Shown here piece by piece: positions 50,333-58,110 of a stretch of DNA of 64,000 nt (position 1 is its first letter; every line of letters begins with the position of its first letter). Position numbers and translations under genes: made by a program. Origin of the DNA: Syntrophotaleaceae bacterium. Lineage in GTDB: Bacteria > Desulfobacterota > Desulfuromonadia > Desulfuromonadales > Syntrophotaleaceae. The stretch spans positions 996,001 through 1,060,000 of the forward strand of contig JAWKQB010000002.1 of the NCBI GenBank assembly GCA_041390365.1. Direction: 5' to 3'. The notes under the pieces are model-generated. The model was not told the DNA's origin. It made no database searches and was given only the letters and a program-made list of their open reading frames with translations.

Positions 50333-51352
50333 ATGGCCAAACAATTCAATGTCGCTGTTGCCGGCGCCACCGGCGCCGTTGGACAACAGATGCTCGAAGT
50401 CCTCGCGGAACGCAAATTTCCCATAAAAGAACTGCGTTTGCTCGCCTCGGAGCGTTCCGAAGGCAAGTTTCTGGAGTTCAAAGGCGAGCAGTTGATGGTA
50501 CAGAAGCTGGACAAGAATTCCTTCGCCGGCATCGATATCGCCCTGTTCAGCGCCGGCGGCTCCCGCAGCGAGGAGTTCTGCCCCATCGCCGCCGCCGCCG
50601 GAGCGGTCTGCGTCGACAACTCCAGCGCCTGGCGTATGGATCCCGACGTGCCCCTGGTGGTGCCCGAGGTCAATCCCCAGGACATCGCCCTGTACAAGAA
50701 CAAGGGGATCATTGCCAACCCCAACTGCTCCACCATCCAGATGGTGGTGGCTCTCAAGCCTCTGCACGATTTCGGCACCATCAAGCGGATCGTGGTCTCC
50801 ACCTATCAGGCTGTTTCCGGCACGGGGCGCAATGCCATCGACGAACTGCGCATCCAGTGCGGCGAACTGCTCAACGGGCGTCCCGTCGAGTGCAAAGTCT
50901 ATCCCCATCAGATCGCCTTCAACTGTCTGCCGCAGATCGACGTCTTCCTGGATAACGGCTATACCAAGGAAGAGATGAAGATGGTCAACGAGACCCGCAA
51001 GATTCTCGGGGACTCCAAGATCGGGGTCACGGCCACCACCGTCCGGGTGCCGGTCTTCTACAGCCACAGCGAGTCGGTCAATGTCGAGACCGCTGTCAAG
51101 ATCACGGTCGAAAAGGCACGTGAGCTTCTGGCAAAAGCCCCCGGCGTAAAACTGGTCGACGATGTCGCCCACCTGGAATACCCCATGGCCATCGACGCCG
51201 CCGGACAGGACCTGACCTTCGTCGGCCGCATCCGGGAGGATGCATCGGTCGCCAACGCCCTCAACCTCTGGGTGGTGGCTGACAACCTGCGCAAAGGCGC
51301 AGCCACCAATGCCGTGCAGATTGCGGAGATTCTGGCAGAAAAATATCTCTGA
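50333..51352 (+). CDS. asd: Aspartate-semialdehyde dehydrogenase
   Basis: 339 residues. Reduces aspartyl phosphate on the way to lysine, threonine, methionine and isoleucine. NADP motif VAVAGATGAVGQQMLEVL, ALFSAGGSRS, VDNSSAWRMD, the catalytic Cys in IIANPNCSTIQMV, STYQAVSGTGR. Normal length. It follows leuB after a long hairpin and ends at a strong terminator. Confidence 0.98.
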   Translation: MAKQFNVAVAGATGAVGQQMLEVLAERKFPIKELRLLASERSEGKFLEFKGEQLMVQKLDKNSFAGIDIALFSAGGSRSEEFCPIAAAAGAVCVDNSSAWRMDPDVPLVVPEVNPQDIALYKNKGIIANPNCSTIQMVVALKPLHDFGTIKRIVVSTYQAVSGTGRNAIDELRIQCGELLNGRPVECKVYPHQIAFNCLPQIDVFLDNGYTKEEMKMVNETRKILGDSKIGVTATTVRVPVFYSHSESVNVETAVKITVEKARELLAKAPGVKLVDDVAHLEYPMAIDAAGQDLTFVGRIREDASVANALNLWVVADNLRKGAATNAVQIAEILAEKYL

Positions 51353-51392
51353 TTTTCCGGTCTCCAATGCTCGGCAACTGTGGAAAAAGGAA

Positions 51393-51419
51393 GGGGGGGC
51401 TTTGCGGCCCCCCCTTTTT
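51393..51419 (+). terminator. Terminator after asd
   Basis: Seven Gs and C pair with G and seven Cs around TTTGCG, followed by five Ts. Confidence 0.9.
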
Positions 51420-51440
51420 GCAATTTTCGCCCTGGGATTC

Positions 51441-51561
51441 ATCGGGATCGAAATCGAAATCGGGATCGGATTTTGGCCTCGGTCTGTCACTGCATTGGAC
51501 CTGAAACGGACGGCACTTCCAAGGCTAGAAACCCGATTTCGATCCCGATTTCGATTTCGAT
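51441..51561. repeat. Long inverted repeat made of ATCGRR hexamers
   Basis: The left arm (51447-51468) is two ATCGAA units followed by ATCGGG and ATCG; its 22-nt complement is at 51540-51561, with a 71-nt loop between. Further hexamers flank both arms. It lies between the asd terminator and truA, with no gene inside. Similar to the array before ahcY. Confidence 0.75.
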
Positions 51562-51584
51562 TTGGAAATACTTGAGAATCGTCA

Positions 51585-52319
51585 ATGAGAACCATCAAGC
51601 TGACTCTGGAATACGACGGCACCGAATATGTCGGCTGGCAGCGGCAACCCAACGGGCTCTCCATTCAGCAGATCGTTGAAGAGGCCCTGGGGCAGGTACT
51701 GCAGGCATCGGTCCGTCTGCACAGTTCCGGCCGCACCGATGCTGGGGTGCATGCCCGCGGTATGATCGCTCATTTCCGCACCGACAGGAACCTGCCCCTA
51801 TCGGCCTTCCGGGAAGGGGTCAATCGCTATTTGCCGCGGGACATTGCCATCAGGGCCGCCGAAGAGGCCGCAGAGAATTTTCATTCCCGGTTCGATGCCC
51901 GGGGCAAATGGTATCGCTACACCCTTTATCTGAATCAAGTGCCTTCCCCCCTGCAGTGGCGATATTCCTGGCACATCCGTGGTTCCCTCGATCTGCAGGC
52001 AATGGCCGATGCCGCCAGGGGTTTTGTCGGGCTCCATGATTTCTCGGCATTCCGGACGGCAGGCTGCGAGGCACGCAGCACCGAAAAGGAAATCTACTCC
52101 TTCGAGATCCTTCGCGAAGGTGATCTGGTGCATCTGGATGTCAAGGGAAGCGGCTTTCTGCGCAACATGGTCCGGGTGATGGTCGGCACCCTGGTCGAAA
52201 TCGGCTTCGGCAAGCGCCCCGCTTCCGATGTTGGTGCACTGCTTGCAGCAGGTTCAGGCATTTCTCCTGGAGCCACCGCCCCCCCTCAGGGTCTTTGCCT
52301 GATGGAGGTCTGGTATTGA
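51585..52319 (+). CDS. truA: tRNA pseudouridine(38-40) synthase
   Basis: 244 residues. Modifies positions 38-40 of tRNA anticodon arms. Motifs: LTLEYDGTEYVGWQRQPNG, the catalytic Asp in SSGRTDAGVHA, RFDARGKWYRY, FSAFRTAGCE and the C-terminal APPQGLCLMEV. A remnant of this C-terminal segment seems to recur near 53970. Confidence 0.98.
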   Translation: MRTIKLTLEYDGTEYVGWQRQPNGLSIQQIVEEALGQVLQASVRLHSSGRTDAGVHARGMIAHFRTDRNLPLSAFREGVNRYLPRDIAIRAAEEAAENFHSRFDARGKWYRYTLYLNQVPSPLQWRYSWHIRGSLDLQAMADAARGFVGLHDFSAFRTAGCEARSTEKEIYSFEILREGDLVHLDVKGSGFLRNMVRVMVGTLVEIGFGKRPASDVGALLAAGSGISPGATAPPQGLCLMEVWY

Positions 52320-52376
52320 GTGCGGTTATGGATTGCGAAAATCCTGGCGAATGAATTTGTTTTGGAAGGTGGACTT

Positions 52377-53342
52377 ATGTCGAACTTGATTTCCCCGGCC
52401 AGAATCCTGACATCGATCTGCTGTTTCTTTTTTATTTTGAACAACCCGGCTGAAGGAGAAATCTCCGCCTCAGTGGGAGGCGGCTATCTGGCCGGCGACA
52501 CCCAATATCAGGTCGGCGGCACGGTAGTTGATGCGACGGGAGTCTACGAGATCCACTTCCCCCTGAGTGAACTGAAATTTCCCCTTGACGCATTTATGGT
52601 CAAGGGCACCGTCAATGTCGATTTTGCCAAGCGCTGGTCGTTGATGGCCAGTGCCGCGACCAACATCACCGATGATACCGGGAATATGGAGGATTCGGAC
52701 TGGGGCATTTTTAACGGGAGCACAGCTGATACCCTGGACGTCTACTCTGAATCTGATACGGACATGGAGGCGCTGCTCCTCGAAGGGAAGATTTCCTGTA
52801 AGGTTGGCCAGTTCAGTATCGATCGGAAAAACAGGTCGGACATCTTTTTTTCCTGGTTTGTCGGGCTTGGCTACAAATACCAGAAATTCGATTTTGATAT
52901 TTCAAACCTCGACCAATGGTACCCTTCTGCCCCTGCAATCCCGCATGATATTGTTCCCGGAGTGGTTCTGACCTACGAGGCCGAATATCAGATCCCCTAT
53001 CTGGACCTGTCCCTGGAAATGAATGTGGCGCAGAAGTTTCTTTTGCACCTCGGCGGAGCCTATGCGCCTTTTGTCGATTTCAAGGATGAAGACCACCATC
53101 TTCTGCGGGGCCTGTCCTACTATTCGGATCATGACTGGGAGGGCGACGCCTGGTTTGTCCGCCTGAAAGGGCGATATGATTTCCATCCGCGCTGGTTCAT
53201 CGTTGTAGATGCCGAAGCGATGCGTATCGAGTCGGAAGGACGGTCCCATGCCTACCTCGCAGGCACATGGAGTCATACGATCGACAACAGAGTCGAAAGC
53301 GAGCAGTACAGCGCCTACCTGTCGATCGGCTGCGATTTCTGA
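52377..53342 (+). CDS. Omptin-like outer-membrane aspartyl protease
   Basis: 321 residues from ATG 52377 (GGAAGG site). Signal peptide, then amphipathic beta-strand pattern ending in CDF with a terminal Phe. GNMEDSDW matches the omptin active-site segment (OmpT GNMVDQDW), giving Asp106/Asp108. KDEDHH gives the Asp239/His241 pair matching OmpT's Asp-Glu-His. The intervening YQIPYLDLSL also lines up with OmpT's KMPYIGLTG. So all four catalytic positions are present. Omptins cleave peptides outside the cell; here the substrate is unknown. Homology is remote and judged by eye. Confidence 0.72.
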   Translation: MSNLISPARILTSICCFFFILNNPAEGEISASVGGGYLAGDTQYQVGGTVVDATGVYEIHFPLSELKFPLDAFMVKGTVNVDFAKRWSLMASAATNITDDTGNMEDSDWGIFNGSTADTLDVYSESDTDMEALLLEGKISCKVGQFSIDRKNRSDIFFSWFVGLGYKYQKFDFDISNLDQWYPSAPAIPHDIVPGVVLTYEAEYQIPYLDLSLEMNVAQKFLLHLGGAYAPFVDFKDEDHHLLRGLSYYSDHDWEGDAWFVRLKGRYDFHPRWFIVVDAEAMRIESEGRSHAYLAGTWSHTIDNRVESEQYSAYLSIGCDF

Positions 53343-53453
53343 TCATCCCGCCATAGAAATTCTTTTCGTCCACTTTTTTCAATCATCGAATTGCACCATT
53401 CCTCGGGCCTGCTATTGTTTCCCAGGGTTTTTTTCTTCTCCCTGGAGTCCATA

Positions 53454-53789
53454 ATGGCCGAAATCAAAATCTACCTTTTGACCTGCGAAGCCATTCCCCT
53501 GAGGCCCCGGCCGCATCTGGGTCTTTTCGATTATGGGCTTGCAAAGGTCTGGGTTCAAGCCAAAGGGCCTGATGAAGCCCTCCTCTTTGCCGTCACCTAT
53601 CTGGTCGAATTCGGCCTGACACCTAGAAGTCTGGAAAAGCCGCCCATGGAAACGACCGCTGCAGATTATTCCGGCCAAATGGCCGACCTGGCCCGATTCC
53701 GCAAGGCTGAAAATTCAGGAGTTGCCCTGCATCTGGACGGCTATTCCCCAGGTCTTCGTCCCTTTCCCGTGAATGTAACCCTCCACTGA
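53454..53789 (+). CDS. Small protein of unknown function
   Basis: 111 residues from ATG 53454 (weak GGAG site). No signal peptide or membrane helix. Text such as IKIYLLTCEAIPLRPRPHLG and DEALLFAVTYLVEFGL gives no family I know; it looks like a compact cytosolic alpha/beta protein. It lies alone between the omptin gene and a region of decayed repeats, so it may itself be accessory. Confidence 0.6.
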   Translation: MAEIKIYLLTCEAIPLRPRPHLGLFDYGLAKVWVQAKGPDEALLFAVTYLVEFGLTPRSLEKPPMETTAADYSGQMADLARFRKAENSGVALHLDGYSPGLRPFPVNVTLH

Positions 53790-54179
53790 TCGGCGCCGAT
53801 TCCAAGAGTAATAATTCATTGCGCCCGGCAAGAAAGGCCTCACCCCCGCCCGCGACATTCCGGCATTCGAGCAACATCCGCACTATTGCAAGCCATCACA
53901 CCAACAGTGGATACGGCCCCCGGCCCCGAAGAAAGTCCCACGAATACCGCCTACCGATGCCATCACTTCGCCGCAAGGGCTTTGCCTGATGAAAGGAAGT
54001 CTGGTAGTAAGGCAGGCAGAGTTTTTGATTGACCCGATTAATGAGTTTGTGCAAGTGTTGGTATTGATTGAGGCAGGTTATTCGTGCAGGGTTTTGGGCA
54101 CAAGCGAAAAAAATGTTTTTTTCGCAATGATTGTCTGAATAATTCAGAGGGGAATGGATTAATCCTAAAGGGAGATATC
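53790..54179 (+). other. Gene-poor region with repeat remnant and truA tail remnant
   Basis: Two scraps can be seen. About 53840-53909 is ~85% identical by eye to 54700-54768 (transposase remnant). About 53971-54000 reads SPQGLCLM in one frame, like the truA C-terminus PPQGLCLM at 52290. No intact gene is supported before the PilZ gene. Confidence 0.5.
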
Positions 54180-54584
54180 ATGGCAACTGAGAGTGTTGAC
54201 AGGAGAAAGCACGGCAGGGCTTATTTTTCCATCGAAGATAACATCAAAGGCCTTTTCATTTTTGTTCGTGAGACGGAAATCTTTTTCAGCGCCTCTATAC
54301 TCAACGTCAGCAGAGGCGGGTTGCATTTTTCATTGAATAAAGAAATGCGTATTTTCCCCAAGATCGGGGACAAGCTAAGACTTGTCAAATTAGAAGGGGA
54401 AGCGGCCTTGGACATCGAACTCAACATCGAGCTTGAGGTTCAATGGATCCTGGATCATGAGACCCTTGACCATATCGGCTGCGGATGCGAGTTCATCTAT
54501 GTATCGAAAGCGGGCCAGGATAGATTGTCTGATTTTATCGACTCGCAATATGTCGGCAGGCAGGTGCCAAAGCCCCGTCCTTGA
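54180..54584 (+). CDS. PilZ-domain protein (candidate cyclic-di-GMP receptor)
   Basis: 134 residues from ATG 54180 with an AAAGGGAG site. Single PilZ domain: the RxxxR-type motif is DRRKHGR at residues ~6-12 and the second motif NVSRGGLHF (N/DxSxxG) is intact, so c-di-GMP binding is plausible. No effector domain is attached. It stands isolated among transposase remnants. Confidence 0.85.
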   Translation: MATESVDRRKHGRAYFSIEDNIKGLFIFVRETEIFFSASILNVSRGGLHFSLNKEMRIFPKIGDKLRLVKLEGEAALDIELNIELEVQWILDHETLDHIGCGCEFIYVSKAGQDRLSDFIDSQYVGRQVPKPRP

Positions 54585-54699
54585 TGAGCAGTTCCTGACG
54601 GTAAGGCGGGTGGGGGGAGGTTGCTAGCGAGTCAATTAAGCTCGTCCCGCAACATCGGCCGTGCCTGGAGAAGGATCTTTCCCCGGCCGACCGCAATAC

Positions 54700-54990
54700 T
54701 CACCCCCGCCCGCGACAGTCCAAGCATTCGAAGCAACATCCGCACCATTGCAACCCTTCACACCAACGGCCAGATAGCAGAATGCCGCCCGCGCCTCGGC
54801 GATTCCAGTCAGGCGGGTTCGCTGGCAGAGCAATTTTCGATTCCCGTTGACAATATGCGAATTAGTGGGGTGTGAGAGCGCTTCGGCGGCAACAAAAATA
54901 TGCCGGGCATTTGAACGTGACTTGGAAGAGGATGCCGCTCTTCGCAAAGCTGTTAAGACGCTGATTGCCCAATTTTCAACTTTCAAGGAA
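54700..54990 (-). pseudogene. Degenerate RAYT transposase C-terminal fragment
   Basis: On the minus strand the frame reads KLLCQRTRLTGIAEARAAFCYLAV, split here as KLLCQRTRLTG and EARAAFCYLAV, which resembles the C-terminal helix domain of REP-associated tyrosine transposases, then decays. There is no start and no catalytic part. It contains one copy of the 56-bp direct repeat. Confidence 0.45.
54933..54988. repeat. 56-bp direct repeat, copy 1
   Basis: Identical except for one base to 55963-56018. The two copies flank transposase remnant A. It begins TGCCGCTCTTCGCAAAGC and ends ACTTTCAAGG. Confidence 0.9.
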
Positions 54991-55013
54991 CTCTGAGGGG
55001 ACGTTCTTGAAAA

Positions 55014-55982
55014 TTATAAAATCTTTTCCACCTTTGCCTTCAATTCCGCCTCTTTCAGAACGATCTGCTCCCCCCTGTTTGCGGCGTGAGAAACAGCGGC
55101 GGGGGTGTAGGCAAGTGAAGGTGCAATGTCGACTCCCCTTAATTTCAGCAGTCTGATTGCCACATAACAAATGACCGCTTTTGCCTGGGGCAAAGCCCGT
55201 TTTTTGCTCGGTTGTTTTAACGTCGACTTTTCGATGGCAAAATGGCTGGCCACCAAGTCGATGAGATCCGCCAGGGAAAATTTCTTATTTGCAGAAATCT
55301 GGTCAGCAAGCCCCAAAGTCCGCTCGACAAAATCCCCTCCACCCAAAACCCGGTCATCGAAAAGGGCGTCCTCAGCAAGATCGGGGTCGAGATCCATGCT
55401 GGTCCGTTTTCCGCCGGATGAGAAATTGGCTGAGGTTTTGGCCGCGCCATCAACGATAAAGCGATGGTACAGCTGCCTGGCAGCCCTGCGTCGTTTGGCG
55501 AAAAGCGGCAGTATCTTGCTCTCGGGAATGATCGAACGGGAAGTTCGTCCCAGCAGTTCCCGATGGCCGCACCAGGGATAATTCTCGAGGGAATCCAGGT
55601 TTTCAACGATTCCGGCACGCAACGGATTCAGGTGGATATACCTCACCAGTTCCAGCAAGTAGGTATCGCCGTCGCAGACAATGGATTTGTAACGATTTTG
55701 GAACAAGTGGCCGACACGATTGTGGCGCAGGTTGAAAACTACGGCGTAACCGGTAAGCAGACGGCGCATGAAATGCGAAAGCTTGGCGACATGGGGCTGT
55801 ATCAACAGATGGAAATGGGTATCCAGCAGAGCCCAGGCGAAACACTCCGTCCCGGTTTCGCCAAGCAGCCGGGCAAAGCGGGAGAGGAACTCTTCGCGAT
55901 CCTGGTCATCGAGAAAAATCGAACGTTTCTCAATCCCTCTGACGATGACATGATGCAGTAGGTGCCGCTCTTCGCAAAGCTG
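55014..55982 (-). pseudogene. RAYT (Y1/IS200-like REP-associated) transposase, start lost
   Basis: The frame reads LLHHVIVRG, THFHLLIQPH (HxH metal site), RYIHLNPLRAGIV (with the region of the catalytic Tyr) and a C-terminal helix domain ending PAAVSHAANRGE. The first ~11 residues (MPRSARLDxPG in its neighbour) are missing: upstream sequence switches to the 56-bp repeat at about 55957 and a stop lies at 55983-55985. The only standard start left is a TTG at 55805, inside the catalytic domain. Probably inactive. Confidence 0.8.
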
Positions 55983-56018
55983 TTAAGACGCTGATTGCCC
56001 AATTTTCCACTTTCAAGG
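55963..56018. repeat. 56-bp direct repeat, copy 2
   Basis: Same as 54933-54988 with one mismatch. It sits exactly at the junction where both transposase remnants A and B are broken. Confidence 0.9.
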
Positions 56019-56044
56019 GCCGACCCCCTATAAGCTGGGTGGTA

Positions 56045-56254
56045 ACCCGAGCGAGGGCGCAGCAGCAGATGAAAGTGATTGGTCAGCAGGGCCCATGCCA
56101 GGCAGTCGGTATTCGTCTTCTGTAGTAGAAACGAGAAGCGTTCCAGGAAAAAGGAACAGTCCTGATCATCCAGAAAGATCGGGCGGCGTTCGTTGCCGCG
56201 AACGATGACATGCTGGAGCAGGCCGGGAGTATCGAGGCGCGCGGATCGAGGCAT
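56045..56254 (-). pseudogene. RAYT transposase N-terminal fragment
   Basis: About 70 residues from ATG 56254: MPRSARLDTPGLLQHVIVRG, then IFLDDQD and NHFHLLLRP with the HxH metal site, then homology stops at about 56045, just before the 56-bp repeat. It is a different copy from the neighbouring remnant. Confidence 0.8.
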
Positions 56255-56330
56255 GGGGTATGGGTAACAGAAATGGGCGCAATGATCAAGGGCTAACAAC
56301 GTCCCAAAACAAAAACCAATTAAAGAAGAT

Positions 56331-56359
56331 TTGACAATGCAATCAAAATTTTCTAGGAT
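56331..56359 (+). promoter_or_regulatory. Candidate promoter for the RTX-associated locus
   Basis: TTGACA (56331-56336), 17 nt, TAGGAT (56354-56359) in an AT-rich stretch. It lies 267 nt upstream of the first gene. Confidence 0.5.
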
Positions 56360-56545
56360 CCAAGATTAAAAAAAGGTCATTATGGTTTCTGGTGGCGTTA
56401 TCTGTGGGCTGGAGGGAGATCGATAGCGGGTCTGGAAAGAAGAACTGGCTAATTGACTGGCTAGCAGCGTCCCCTTAGGGATTCCTTAGGGATTCCCGGT
56501 CGCTGACGATGCACGGTTTGCCGACCTGCGCCTTCCGACAGCAAG

Positions 56546-56577
56546 TTCAAGGTTTCAAGCCAGAGTCAGAACGAGAG
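56546..56577 (+). repeat. Conserved upstream block of module A
   Basis: 32 nt beginning TTCAAGGTTTCAAGCC, repeated with one mismatch at 58017-58048. It marks the left edge of the duplicated module and may carry a regulatory site. Confidence 0.7.
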
Positions 56578-56625
56578 ATTTCTTGAAGCAATATCGACTT
56601 AACCTGATAAAACAGGAGGGAATTC

Positions 56626-57503
56626 ATGTCGTTTGTCAACAAGACCTTTACAAAAGCGGAAGAGGAAGAGGCACGAGAGTTCAGAGTGTTTATTACCCGT
56701 CCGTGCGCCTTTGATCGGGAGCGCAAGGCATTATTGCAGCAGCAAGGGGGTGGCGTCTGCCACGCGGGGGGGTGCCGGCCCCATGCCCTTTATCTCAGCT
56801 TGGACCGCGTGCTGGTCGATATCGATGCCCTGCGGCATGTCACGGTTTCCGAGGATACCGGCCGGGAATCGATCCATTGGCAGGTACTGCAGGTGCACTG
56901 GTCACAGAAGTTGACGATCACGCCGGACGAGCTGTCGCAATTGCTGAGCGAAGCCCTGCAGTGCTACGGCAAGGACGGTATCCAGGAGACACGGCAGAGC
57001 CTTGAGCAGGTGAGTGTCGATCTGTCCGCCCTGCAATCAATCGGCGGGCAACTTCGCCGACCCGATACCTTTTACAATACCGAACTCACCGCCGACGACA
57101 AACAGCGGATTGGTTACGACGCCATGCGCAACCCGCAAGGGAACAAGCCGATCGGAACCCGCACCTGGACCGTCAATCCTGAACGCGATGCCTTTTTTAT
57201 GAAAATCGGGGGGGCTGCCGCGAGGATTATTGCGTGCCTCATTATTTTCTTTTGAGTCACAAGGGCGCACGCGCACGTGTGGATGCCTGGCGGCGGGAGG
57301 AGGAGACGGAGATACCGGGGTTAAACAATATCCGCTGGGAGATCATCCGCATTCATTGGACGGCGGACAGCGTGGAGGCCAAGGCGGCCTTTAAAGAGCT
57401 GTTGATCGAAGCCCTGACCTGCTTCGGAAAATACGGCATGCAAGGGGCCTATCTTAACGTCGATCGTGTCGAGGTCGATTTCTCCGTCGCGCAGGAGGTG
57501 TAG
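56626..57503 (+). pseudogene. Module A: two-domain RTX-partner protein, frameshifted at a G7 tract
   Basis: The frame from ATG 56626 (AGGAGGG site) matches the intact paralogue at 58111 until a run of seven Gs (57208-57214), where it slips and stops at 57255. Adding one G restores the rest (CREDYCVPHYFLLSHKGAR, WEIIRIHW, to the TAG at 57503). The paralogue has eight Gs at the same place. So this is either a phase-variable gene in the OFF state, a fixed pseudogene, or a sequencing error. A second, in-frame G7 tract is at 56766-56772. The function of the family is unknown. Confidence 0.8.
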
Positions 57504-57506
57504 ATC

Positions 57507-57995
57507 ATGGGTTATCAGGCTATTCTGGATGACATTGCCAGCAGTAACTATTCCCTCGACCAGCTGCGTGACATCATTTCAGAAGTTTCGGTTTCGCCCA
57601 ACGATGCCGCCGAAGGGGCTACAACCATACTCTACAGCGGCGAAATGCCGGACGGGACGCATACCGGCGTCTTGGCGGAATCGATAAGCGACGCCAGTGT
57701 GAAAGGTGACGGCCTTAAACAGGTGGTCACCATTGCCGACACCGACGCCTATAAGGTTTTGCAGTCGGAGGAACTGGAAAAGGCTGTTGAAGAGGCGACA
57801 AAAGGCCTTCCGGATGCTGAAGCCAAGGCTGCCCGCGATGCGTTTTGGGGTGTGACCGATGCGGACGGCCACCGTCAGCCCGGAGTGTGGGACGATGTTT
57901 CAAGGCGGCTTGTAGAGTCCGCAGAGGGTGATGTCCGCACGATTATTTCTCCTGATGCAGATTCTTCGCGTGTTTTTGTTCTGGCGCGGACTTGA
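57507..57995 (+). CDS. Module A: truncated N-terminal fragment of the RTX protein
   Basis: 162 residues. It matches the first ~157 residues of the giant RTX protein (MGYQ-ILNDIA, AAEGATTILYSG, PGVWDDVSRRLVESAEGDVR) at high identity, then diverges immediately after SRVF and stops. The break defines the right edge of the duplication (57977 against 59468). It starts 3 nt after the partner gene, with AGGAGG overlapping that gene's stop. It may be a non-functional leftover, or a free-standing N-terminal domain. Confidence 0.75.
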   Translation: MGYQAILDDIASSNYSLDQLRDIISEVSVSPNDAAEGATTILYSGEMPDGTHTGVLAESISDASVKGDGLKQVVTIADTDAYKVLQSEELEKAVEEATKGLPDAEAKAARDAFWGVTDADGHRQPGVWDDVSRRLVESAEGDVRTIISPDADSSRVFVLART

Positions 57996-58030
57996 ACCCT
58001 TGAAGCCGGCAGAAAATTCAAGGTTTCAAG
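57991..58030. repeat. Inverted repeat at the junction of modules A and B
   Basis: CTTGAACCCTTGAAG (57991-58005) and TTCAAGGTTTCAAG (58017-58030) can form a 14-bp stem with one mismatch. No T-run. The left arm is absent upstream of module A. Confidence 0.7.
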
Positions 58031-58110
58031 CCCGAGTCAGAACGAGAGCATTTCTTGGCATGCAAACAAAATCGCAAACCGACTTAACCTTTTAATCAGG
58101 AGGGGAATCC

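Larger units (their letters stand above)
56255..56625 (+). other. Intergenic region before the RTX-associated locus
   Basis: No gene. It holds a promoter candidate (56331-56359), an 11-nt tandem repeat CCTTAGGGATT (56473-56494), and from about 56531 the duplicated upstream block shared with 58003-58110. Confidence 0.6.

Noticed and set aside
54636..54875. Small plus- and minus-strand frames as new genes
   Set aside because: The minus frame matches a decayed transposase C-terminus and the plus frames have no start signals; called a pseudogene fragment instead.
57256..57503. Second half of the module A partner as an independent gene
   Set aside because: It continues the paralogue exactly after the G7 slip and has no start of its own; merged into one frameshifted gene.
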